64,000 nucleotides of DNA from Synergistaceae bacterium (GTDB lineage Bacteria > Synergistota > Synergistia > Synergistales > Synergistaceae), in the NCBI GenBank assembly GCA_031269245.1, contig JAISZL010000098.1, forward strand, positions 41,794 through 105,793, given 5' to 3'. The position numbers and the translations under genes were made by a program. This document shows, piece by piece, positions 18,032 to 25,236 of the stretch. The notes below the pieces were generated by a model. The model was given only the letters and a program-made list of their open reading frames with translations, did no database searches and was not told where the DNA came from. The first letter of the stretch is position 1. Each line of letters begins with the position of its first letter.

Positions 18032-19097
18032 ATGTGTCGCCGCACCCCCTGACCTCAGCCTGAGCTATGCGGCCCTTGACGGCGAAGGTTCGCCCGAGCC
18101 TGCCGCATGGGCAGTCGTCGACGCCGGTCACGAGCCCGGCATCCTCCGTCAGGATACTGTGGCCGGGATAGCTCACAGGCAGCAGGGACAACACCTGTAT
18201 CAGCCCTTCCTCTCCGACCCGGCAGGGAGAGAAATCCCCATGACGCCTCACTATGACGTCGGAGAACAGGGAGCAGTGCAGCCGCCCCTCCTCGCACTCC
18301 ATGAATATCGACCCGGTCTGCTCGACCATGCCGTAGTAGTTGTGGACGCGCGAGACCCCGCAGACAGAACGCAGCGCCTCCTTGAACTCATCGGAGCTCA
18401 CCGCCGAAGCTCGCAGCTTCTTCCAACCCCCGCCGTGCACGAGTATCCCTCCCTCGATGGGCAGCCACCTGCCGGATTCAGCCAGGGCCTTGCAAAAATG
18501 CTCCCATATCATGAATGTGAAGCCGAAGAGCAGCACCTTTTCGCCCCTGTGGCGGTCCAAAAAAGCCTCCATCGCCTCGAAGTTCAGCCTCATCTCCCCG
18601 TCCAGGGCATACGTGACGTCCCGCCCCAACATCGAAAAACCCAATATCCCAGCGCCGCGCGCGGAGAACATCTTTCGGTCCTTCAGCAACTCGCTCGAAT
18701 CAATGACGAGCATGGGCAGACGGTGCCCTCCAAGGAAATCGGACGTTATCCTGACGAGCGCCTTGGTCTGGCGCGCCGACGTCTCGCGGTCCAGGAATAT
18801 CTTCGACACGCTCTGCCCGGTGGTCCCGGACGATGTCATGGTCTTCACGATATCCGACCTGTCCGCGCTCAATAGCTCGTGTGATTTAAAAATCCTGGCG
18901 GGCAAAAACGGAAAGTCCGAAACGCCGCACGGCCGCTTCGGGTCAAAGCCAAGCCCCTGAACGATCTTTCTGTAATCGTGACACCGTTCGAAGTGGTACT
19001 GGGTAATGTCCGCCATAGCTCCTTCGAAGAGGGCGTCCTTGTCCCTCTCCCCGAGCGAGAACGGGGGCAGCGAGGCTATCTCGTCAAACTGAAACAT
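18018..19097 (-). CDS. LuxE-like acyl-protein synthetase
   Basis: 359 aa. The LuxE family activates acids with ATP and forms an acyl-enzyme that passes to LuxC. The adenylation signature TMTSSGTTGQS (near 85), VHGGGWKKL and HNYYGMVEQTG are family features. Four cysteines near the C-terminus (CPCGRLG plus others) may be structural. It overlaps the AMP-ligase upstream by 14 bp and the LuxC-like gene downstream by 14 bp, so all three should be made together. In the Vibrio cholerae O1 tetronate locus LuxE- and LuxC-like functions are similarly linked to an ACP and a ligase. Confidence 0.82.
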   Translation of the reverse strand: MFQFDEIASLPPFSLGERDKDALFEGAMADITQYHFERCHDYRKIVQGLGFDPKRPCGVSDFPFLPARIFKSHELLSADRSDIVKTMTSSGTTGQSVSKIFLDRETSARQTKALVRITSDFLGGHRLPMLVIDSSELLKDRKMFSARGAGILGFSMLGRDVTYALDGEMRLNFEAMEAFLDRHRGEKVLLFGFTFMIWEHFCKALAESGRWLPIEGGILVHGGGWKKLRASAVSSDEFKEALRSVCGVSRVHNYYGMVEQTGSIFMECEEGRLHCSLFSDVIVRRHGDFSPCRVGEEGLIQVLSLLPVSYPGHSILTEDAGLVTGVDDCPCGRLGRTFAVKGRIAQAEVRGCGDTYERG

Positions 19098-20520
19098 CCG
19101 CCTGCCCTCCCTCCAGCTCGGAGTAAAGCACCTTCCCCGACGGGCTCCGCGGGATCCTCTCCACCCTCACGACGGAAAAACCGGCCGGGCTTATGCCGGT
19201 GCGCAGCGCGGCATACCGCTTAAAGGCTCCGATGTCGCCCGAGACGGCGTATATCGTCAGCGCGTCGTCGACGCCGCCGCACGCGCAGTCGACGCCGGAT
19301 TTCTTAAGCAGCCGCTCGACCTCGTCGAGGTTGACGCGATTGCCGAATATCTTGAGAAAGCGCCTCCTCCTCCCCACTATATAGTAAAACCCGTCCTCGT
19401 CGAAATAAGCCATGTCCCCGGTCTCGAGCACGCCGCCGCGCTCGTCGCCGCGCGCCAAGTCGAAGCGGTTCTCCGCGTAGCCAAGCGTCACGTTGTCCCC
19501 TCTGTAGATCAGCTCGCCCACCGTTCCGGGCTCATCTATGACGCGCCCGTCGCCGCCCTTCAGCGAGAGCTCCCCGCCTGGTATCGCCACCCCGATGCTG
19601 CCAGGCTTCGACGGCGCGCTCTCCCACGGCAGGTAACTCATGCGGGCCGTGGCCTCCGTCTGGCCGTACATCACTATGAACTTCATCCCCTTGCCGCCGC
19701 AGGTGCCGATGAACTCGGCGCACATTTCGGGGGCCAGTTTTCCCCCAGCCTGAGTCAAATACCTCAGCGACGGTATATCCATGCGTCCGAAGCGCAGTTT
19801 TTTCAACATCTCGTAAGTGTACGGGACACCGCCGAACGTCGTAGCCGAATGCGCCTTCAGCGAATTCCAAAACTCTCTCTCCATCAGCGTCCTGTCCGTC
19901 ATGATCAGCGAGGCCCCCGCGCGGAGGTGCGTGTTGATTATGGAAAGCCCGTATGTGTAGCTCATGGGCAGGGTCGTTATCGCCCTGTCGCCGTCCGAGA
20001 TATTCAGATACTCCACGATGGAGCGCGTGTTGCTCGATATATTTTTGTAGGACTGCCTGACGAGCTTCGGGCTCCCGGTGCTGCCGGAGGTCGTCAAAAG
20101 CAGCGCCAGCTCGGGGTTGACGTCGTAGTCGCGCGCGCACCCGGTTTCGACGAGCCGGTAACCGCCCAGCTTGTACACGGATGGAGCGCACTCTAGGGGG
20201 GAGTCGTTCGGCATGAAGACGTATGACGGGCGATACGCCTCCTTAAGGCAATGATACGCCTCGCCATTTATGGAGTCGTTTATAAGAAGCGGCACAGCGC
20301 CGCGCCGCAAAAATCCCACGTAAGCCGCCACGGACTCGGCGTCGCCGCGGCACATCTGGAAAACGACGCAACGAGGCTCAACCCCGGACGACAGCCCGTC
20401 AGCATCGCCTATCAACTCAGCGTACGTGACCGCGCCCCCCGACTCGGTTATAAGGGCCGTCCTCTCGCTGAACTGATTCAATGAATGGAAAAATATTTCG
20501 CTCACTGGATTTATACTCAA
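19084..20520 (-). CDS. AMP-dependent acyl-ACP/CoA ligase-like protein
   Basis: 478 aa ANL-superfamily enzyme. Visible motifs are the P-loop LLTTSGSTGSPKLV, MYGQTEATARMSYL (A5), ETGDMAYFDEDGFYYIVGR (A7/A8) and the catalytic Lys in SPSGKVLY at the C-terminus, so it looks active. It probably adenylates a small or acyl acid and loads it on the ACP of this operon; the substrate cannot be read from the sequence. It is smaller than long-chain acyl-CoA synthetases. It sits between the transketolase halves and the LuxE-like gene. Confidence 0.8.
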   Translation of the reverse strand: MSINPVSEIFFHSLNQFSERTALITESGGAVTYAELIGDADGLSSGVEPRCVVFQMCRGDAESVAAYVGFLRRGAVPLLINDSINGEAYHCLKEAYRPSYVFMPNDSPLECAPSVYKLGGYRLVETGCARDYDVNPELALLLTTSGSTGSPKLVRQSYKNISSNTRSIVEYLNISDGDRAITTLPMSYTYGLSIINTHLRAGASLIMTDRTLMEREFWNSLKAHSATTFGGVPYTYEMLKKLRFGRMDIPSLRYLTQAGGKLAPEMCAEFIGTCGGKGMKFIVMYGQTEATARMSYLPWESAPSKPGSIGVAIPGGELSLKGGDGRVIDEPGTVGELIYRGDNVTLGYAENRFDLARGDERGGVLETGDMAYFDEDGFYYIVGRRRRFLKIFGNRVNLDEVERLLKKSGVDCACGGVDDALTIYAVSGDIGAFKRYAALRTGISPAGFSVVRVERIPRSPSGKVLYSELEGGQADVSV

Positions 20521-20551
20521 TAAAAATAAAAGGCAAACGCTGACGGCATGA

Positions 20552-21523
20552 CTAAATGCCTCGCCAAAATCCCCTGATTTTTCCAGCTATCAGTTCCCCT
20601 GTCAAGCCATGCTTCTCCAGCAAATACTGGTAATCCCCCGACTTGCCGTAGCTGTCGGGAAGCCCTATAAATAATTGGGGGAAGGCGTTCCTCAACGTCG
20701 ACTTGCGTTCGGCGACGGCGCTCCCCAGACCGCCGATCACGCTGTGCTCCTCGACAGTGACGATTGGCCCCTTCAATGCGGCCTTGTCAACCGCCGTCAC
20801 ATCTAGCGGTTTTACCGTATGCATATTGAAGACGGACGCCGAGATGCCGTCACCTTGCAGAATTTTCGCGGCTTCAATGCTGTGATAAACCATCGTGCCA
20901 TTTGCTATTATCGTGAGATCGTCGCCGTCGCGAAGCTTTATGGATTTTCCAATCGAAAATTCGTAATCGCTATCGTAAACGACGGGGTTGTTGACTCCGC
21001 CCGTGAGCCGGATATACGCGGGACCCTTCAGTTCCGCCGCCGCAAACACCGTCTTGAATATCTCGGCCCCGTCGGCTGGACAAAGAACAGTGACGTTAGG
21101 TATGGAGCGCATCGCGCTTATGTCCTCCAGGCCGTAATGCGAGTTGCCAAAATGAGCCATTGAAAGCCCGCTGCTGATACCTACAGCCTTCACGTTCAAA
21201 CTCATGCACCCCAGATTAACGCGCACCTGTTCCCCTGCTCTCATTGATATAAACGGCGCGAAAGACGTTGCAAAAACAGTCGCGCCATCATGTGCCATTC
21301 CTGCAGCTATTCCTATTAAATTCTGTTCTGCTATCCCAACGTTGAAACATCTGTCGGGATATGCTTTGCAAAAACGATCCAACCCTGACGATATGATGAG
21401 ATCAGCCGATAAAACATATATATCATCCCGTTGTGCGGCAAGCTCCAGCATCGCGGCCCCGAAAACGGCGCGAGAGCCCATTTTAGACCATACCCTGCTA
21501 TTTATCAGTGTTATTGCAGTCAT
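20552..21523 (-). CDS. Transketolase C-terminal subunit
   Basis: 323 aa covering the pyrimidine-binding and C-terminal domains of a split transketolase. Features are GIAEQNLIGIAAGMAHDG (the Glu that activates TPP), an FAPFISMRAGEQVR segment and VTVEEHSVIGGLGSAV. It lies 3 bp after the N-terminal half, so the two form one heteromeric enzyme. Split transketolases of this kind occur in central metabolism and in sugar or natural-product clusters; the operon context favours the latter. Base composition here is more AT-rich than in the flanking core genes. Confidence 0.88.
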   Translation of the reverse strand: MTAITLINSRVWSKMGSRAVFGAAMLELAAQRDDIYVLSADLIISSGLDRFCKAYPDRCFNVGIAEQNLIGIAAGMAHDGATVFATSFAPFISMRAGEQVRVNLGCMSLNVKAVGISSGLSMAHFGNSHYGLEDISAMRSIPNVTVLCPADGAEIFKTVFAAAELKGPAYIRLTGGVNNPVVYDSDYEFSIGKSIKLRDGDDLTIIANGTMVYHSIEAAKILQGDGISASVFNMHTVKPLDVTAVDKAALKGPIVTVEEHSVIGGLGSAVAERKSTLRNAFPQLFIGLPDSYGKSGDYQYLLEKHGLTGELIAGKIRGFWRGI

Positions 21524-21526
21524 ATG

Positions 21527-22357
21527 CTATGATACCCCAATCTCAAGGATGGCCTTCTCGTATAGAGACTTCGTCAACCTGTTATGGTGCCAATCCTTAT
21601 TGTTTTCCATAAAAGATATGCCTTTACCCTTCACAGTTTTGGCGATGACAACTTTTGGACGCCCGTTTATATCTCTCTGCGCGATGGTGTGATACAGGCT
21701 AGAAATATCGTGCCCGTCCACCGACACAGTATCCCATCCAAACGCCCTGAATTTTTCCGGCATGGATAACATATCCATTACCTGACTGCTCTCGCCATCC
21801 GACTGCATCGAGTTGTCGTCGACAATAGCGGTCAGGTTGTCAAGCTTAAACTGCGAGGCCGACATTGCCGCTTCCCACACCTCCCCCTCGTTGCACTCCC
21901 CGTTGCCGAGCAACACGTAAGTGTTAAAAGTCTTTCCGCGCAACTTAGAGTAAAGCGCAATACCCACAGCCATGGACAACCCTTGACCCAAACTGCCATT
22001 TGAAGATTCGATACCAAGATTCGCGTTCATGACCGTAAGAGAGGTAAGATCTGTTTCATTGTGCTGAAATGTCTCAAGCAGTCGCAACGGGAAAATTCCT
22101 GCTTGGGTCAATGCCGCATAAAACCCCAGCACCCCATGCCCCTTGCTCAATATAAATCTATCCCTGCCAGCGTTCGTAGGGTCGGCGACGTCGAAATTCA
22201 TCACCGCCCCGTATAGCGTCGCCATTATCTCAACTATGGACAGCCCTCCTCCAAGATGGGTGCTGCTGCCGCACTCATAGGCCATGTCAAGAATGTTGCG
22301 CCGCATCGTGCTAGCCATAATTTTTATTCGGGTTTCGTCAAAAACTTTATGATTCAT
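21527..22357 (-). CDS. Transketolase N-terminal (TPP-binding) subunit
   Basis: 276 aa. It has the TPP-binding domain only: GSSTHLGGGLSIVEI, DRFILSKGHG, GSLGQGLSMAVG and the diphosphate/metal motif GNGECNEGEVWEA with a later DNN. The stop is followed 3 bp later by the C-terminal half. Its start overlaps the stop of the SDR gene by 4 bp (ATGA). Expected chemistry is transfer of a two-carbon ketol unit to an aldehyde, which the LuxC-like reductase of the same operon could supply. Confidence 0.9.
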   Translation of the reverse strand: MNHKVFDETRIKIMASTMRRNILDMAYECGSSTHLGGGLSIVEIMATLYGAVMNFDVADPTNAGRDRFILSKGHGVLGFYAALTQAGIFPLRLLETFQHNETDLTSLTVMNANLGIESSNGSLGQGLSMAVGIALYSKLRGKTFNTYVLLGNGECNEGEVWEAAMSASQFKLDNLTAIVDDNSMQSDGESSQVMDMLSMPEKFRAFGWDTVSVDGHDISSLYHTIAQRDINGRPKVVIAKTVKGKGISFMENNKDWHHNRLTKSLYEKAILEIGVS

Positions 22358-23097
22358 TTTAGCCCACCATCCACGCGAATAGTCTGCCCCGTGATGTAAC
22401 TCGATAAATCTGACGCCAGGAACAGAGCCGTATCGGCAATTTCCGACGGCAAACCCACGCGTCTCAAATCCAAGCTGTTTTTCGTTTCCTCAAGAACTAC
22501 GGACGGGAGAGTCGCCAGCATATCCGTCTCGGTTACGCCAGGCGCTATGCAGTTTGCGCGCACACCTAACTCCCCCAATTCGGCGGCGATCGACTTCGTC
22601 ATAGCGATAACAGCTGCTTTGGACGCGCCATAGGCGGACTTTCCAGGGTTGCCGTCCTCTCCGGCCGTTGAAGCGATGTTAATGATACTGCCTGATTTCT
22701 GCTTCACCATGAACTTCGATATATATTGAATAAGGAGAAACACTGAAAAAAAATTAACCTCGAACTGCTCTCTCAGCGTCACCTCAGTGGTCATGTTAAA
22801 AAGGGCGTTATGCGTAACCCCCGCGTTGTTGACCAAGACATCAATCTCGCGTTTATCCGACATCAGCCCTTTCACGAAGGCCTTCATGGAGGCGCCGTCG
22901 GTCATGTCGAAGAAAACCGGCCATATTTCGACGCCATATTTATCGGCGGCGGACCTCATCTCCTCCGTAAATTCCGGGGAGTCGCTTCGCGCGTGAGCGT
23001 ATATGTCAGCCCCATTGGCGGCAAACGTCTCGACCACCGCTCTTCCAATACCCCTTCTCGTCCCGGTTATGATCGCGGTTTTACCCTTCAGCAGCAT
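22354..23097 (-). CDS. SDR oxidoreductase (FabG-like)
   Basis: 247 aa classical short-chain dehydrogenase with all expected motifs: cofactor-binding GTRRGIGRAV, NNAGVTHNA, catalytic Ser in INIASTAGEDG, YGASK (YxxxK) and the C-terminal GQTIRVDGG. It probably reduces a 3-keto or alpha-keto intermediate using NAD(P)H. It is the intact partner of a closely related SDR immediately upstream (10-bp overlap), suggesting duplication. Confidence 0.88.
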   Translation of the reverse strand: MLLKGKTAIITGTRRGIGRAVVETFAANGADIYAHARSDSPEFTEEMRSAADKYGVEIWPVFFDMTDGASMKAFVKGLMSDKREIDVLVNNAGVTHNALFNMTTEVTLREQFEVNFFSVFLLIQYISKFMVKQKSGSIINIASTAGEDGNPGKSAYGASKAAVIAMTKSIAAELGELGVRANCIAPGVTETDMLATLPSVVLEETKNSLDLRRVGLPSEIADTALFLASDLSSYITGQTIRVDGGLK

Positions 23098-23825
23098 GTC
23101 CTGAACCCCCCGCGTCTATCCAATGCCGCCGTCAACTCTAGATAGAGTATCGCGCCCGCGACTTCGCCGGGAAGCCCGATGCGCTTTAACTCGCTTTTTG
23201 AAATCATGCGAGACCTGATATCCTCCGGCAGGGTATCGGTCATCGCGGTTTTGATCACTCCAGGCGCAAGCGCGTTGACACGAATGTCCTTCGGCGCCAG
23301 TTCCGAGGACATGGTCTTTGTCGCGGCTATCAGCGCGGCCTTCGATGAAGCGTAGGACAACTGCCCCGGGTTGCCGTCCAGCGCCGATATGCTTGAGATA
23401 TTTATCACGCTGCCGCTCCCTCCCCCCTTGAGCATGAGCCTGGTTATATATTGTGCGAAGAGTATCTGCGAAAATAAATTTACCGCGAATGTACGTTTCA
23501 TCTGCTCCATAGTCACCATGTGAAAGAGCGCGTCAAAATTCGCCCCCGCGACATTGACCAAGATATCGATCGATTTTTTGGATTTCTGGATAAATTTGGC
23601 CCCTTCCTTCACGGCATCTTCGTCAAGAAGGTCAAAATACACGGGCGTTATGGACACCCCGCAGTTCCCGGACAGTTCCAAGACGTATTCCGCAAACCGC
23701 TCATCCTCCCGCTGGCAGCACGCGAATACGTCAGCGCCGTTCTTTGCGAAAGTTTCAAGCGCGGCCCGCCCAATGCCTCGCAAACATCCAGTGACAACGG
23801 CGGTTTTCCCCTTCAGCAGAAGCAT
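23088..23825 (-). CDS. SDR oxidoreductase (FabG-like) with aberrant C-terminus
   Basis: 245 aa, paralogue of the following gene. The N-terminal motifs (GCLRGIGRAA, NVAGANFDAL, INISSISALDG, YASSK) are intact. After AGAILYL, where the neighbour continues ASDLSSYITGQTIRVDGG, this protein reads ELTAALDRRGGFRTCC and stops. A different frame over the same bases gives WIDAGGSGHA, close to the normal SDR ending. The pattern points to a small deletion or frameshift in the last 50 bp, which removes part of the oligomer/substrate loop. Activity is uncertain. It lies 8 bp after the ACP gene. Confidence 0.78.
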   Translation of the reverse strand: MLLLKGKTAVVTGCLRGIGRAALETFAKNGADVFACCQREDERFAEYVLELSGNCGVSITPVYFDLLDEDAVKEGAKFIQKSKKSIDILVNVAGANFDALFHMVTMEQMKRTFAVNLFSQILFAQYITRLMLKGGGSGSVINISSISALDGNPGQLSYASSKAALIAATKTMSSELAPKDIRVNALAPGVIKTAMTDTLPEDIRSRMISKSELKRIGLPGEVAGAILYLELTAALDRRGGFRTCC

Positions 23826-23833
23826 CCCAAAAC

Positions 23834-24073
23834 CTACAGGTCCACTTCGTACTTTTTGATAATCTCCCTGCCCTTTTCAAACGAGGAGAAGTCTATTATG
23901 TCATCAGTTTCGAGCATGATCTCAAAGCAATCCTCGATCAGCGCCATCAACACCATGTGCCCCGCCGAATCCCACTGCGCTATGGATTGGTACTCCAGCG
24001 GCCGGACGTCCTCATCGTCCCGCAGCGCGAACGCCTTGACGAAACACTCTGTATATTTTTCAACATTTGTCAC
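23834..24073 (-). CDS. Acyl carrier protein
   Basis: 79 aa acidic four-helix carrier. The phosphopantetheine Ser is in QWDSAGHM, and the ending DDIIDFSSFEKGREIIKKY is typical of ACPs in modification and polysaccharide clusters rather than the fatty-acid AcpP. The GTG at 24073 is chosen because GAGGTGA lies 6-7 nt upstream; the TTG at 24079 in the ORF track is too close to that site. It is the first gene of an eight-gene operon and presumably holds the intermediate processed by the ligase, LuxE/LuxC, transketolase and SDR enzymes. Confidence 0.88.
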   Translation of the reverse strand: MTNVEKYTECFVKAFALRDDEDVRPLEYQSIAQWDSAGHMVLMALIEDCFEIMLETDDIIDFSSFEKGREIIKKYEVDL

Positions 24074-24088
24074 AAACAATCACCTCAA

Positions 24089-24133
24089 AATATATTGTAC
24101 GCAGATGATACGGTCAATTTCTCACGCAGTCAA
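24089..24133 (-). promoter_or_regulatory. Overlapping promoters of the ACP-LuxEC operon
   Basis: Two sigma-70-like promoters overlap on the minus strand. TTGACT-17 nt-TATCAT (24105-24133) leaves a leader that includes the ribosome site. TTGACC-17 nt-TATATT (24089-24117) matches equally well but would start inside the Shine-Dalgarno. The first is more likely to drive the operon. Confidence 0.7.
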
Positions 24134-24199
24134 ACGAAACCGTCCGGTGTTGCCGCGGAAGCGGGGGCAAACACAGGCGGGCACCGAGCCTCCCTCGAA

Positions 24200-25180
24200 T
24201 TACAAATCGCTTCCGATTCCCATCTCCACAGCCTTGCAGAAAATCTTGTGCGCTATCACGATGTCGAGCGTGGCGAACCCCACCGTCTTCATCACGGTTA
24301 TCTGGCTCTTCGACGTCCTGCCCTGGGCCCTGCCCAATATGAGGTCCCCCAGCTCGCCCGCTATGTCCTCTCTCTTGAACTTCCCCTCTTTCATGGGGAT
24401 CAATATGTCACCGGCCTCCGCCATTATCGCCTCCATGTTGTCCACGAATACCCTGCCGGCGCGGCGCATTATCGTCTCGTCCAGCTCGCGCTTGTGCGGT
24501 TCGTAGGTCCCGACGCCATTGACGTGCGCCCCCTCCTTCACCCGCCCTCCGTCGAACACTGGGCTCAGGGTGGTGGTGGCCGTCGTTATCACGTCCGCGC
24601 CGTCGACCGCGGCGTCAGGCGACGGCGCCCGGACGAGCCTGGCCCCCATACGCTCCGCCATCGCCGACGAACGCTCAATGAAGGGCGCTATTCTTTCGCG
24701 CGCCGCGTCGTATATCCTGACCTCGCGGATCTTCTTGACAGTGAGCATCGCCTCCAACTGGGACATCGCCTGTCCGCCGGTGCCGAACAGCGCCCCCGTT
24801 TCGGCGTCATCGTTGGCGAGCAGCTCGGTCGCGAGGCCCGACACGGCGCCGGTCCTGAGCCTTGTCAGCTCCGTGCCCTCGATGATGCAGTCGACCAGCC
24901 CCGTCTCCGGGTCGAGAAGCAGGACTGTGGCGCCGACCGCGGGCAAGTTCCTCCCGACGTTGCCCGGGAAGGTCGAGACGATTTTGATCCCTATCCTGGG
25001 GAACGATGAGACGCAACCCGGCATGAAGGACGACAAACCCCTCCCCTCGACGCTGAAACTGGTCCTGACGGAGAGAACAGCCTTGCCCTCAGTCTGAAGA
25101 ACGAACGCCTCCCTGTCGGATTCGATCGCGTCCCGCATGGTGAAAACCCTTCTTATGTCATCCGCGCTTATGACCAACAT
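24200..25180 (-). CDS. Ornithine cyclodeaminase/mu-crystallin family protein
   Basis: 326 aa from ATG 25180; the longer ORF runs into ileS and is rejected. An NAD-binding fold (GALFGTGGQAMSQLEAML) and the family segments FPGNVGRNLPAVGATVLLLD, ELTRLRTGAVSGLA, DVITTATTTLSPVFDG and VNGVGTYEPHKRELD are present. Members deaminate ornithine to proline or act as alanine, lysine or imine dehydrogenases; the substrate cannot be decided. It lies 56 bp after ileS on the same strand and just upstream of the ACP operon promoter. Confidence 0.82.
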   Translation of the reverse strand: MLVISADDIRRVFTMRDAIESDREAFVLQTEGKAVLSVRTSFSVEGRGLSSFMPGCVSSFPRIGIKIVSTFPGNVGRNLPAVGATVLLLDPETGLVDCIIEGTELTRLRTGAVSGLATELLANDDAETGALFGTGGQAMSQLEAMLTVKKIREVRIYDAARERIAPFIERSSAMAERMGARLVRAPSPDAAVDGADVITTATTTLSPVFDGGRVKEGAHVNGVGTYEPHKRELDETIMRRAGRVFVDNMEAIMAEAGDILIPMKEGKFKREDIAGELGDLILGRAQGRTSKSQITVMKTVGFATLDIVIAHKIFCKAVEMGIGSDL

Positions 25181-25236
25181 GGCGTCACGTCCCTTCCGCT
25201 GGCTTTTTATAATGTGAAGGACAAGACCACGGGGCG

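Noticed and set aside
16856-19097. Bioluminescence (lux) operon
   Set aside because: Only LuxC- and LuxE-like genes are present, with no luciferase luxA/luxB or luxD, and they are linked to an ACP, ligase and transketolase.
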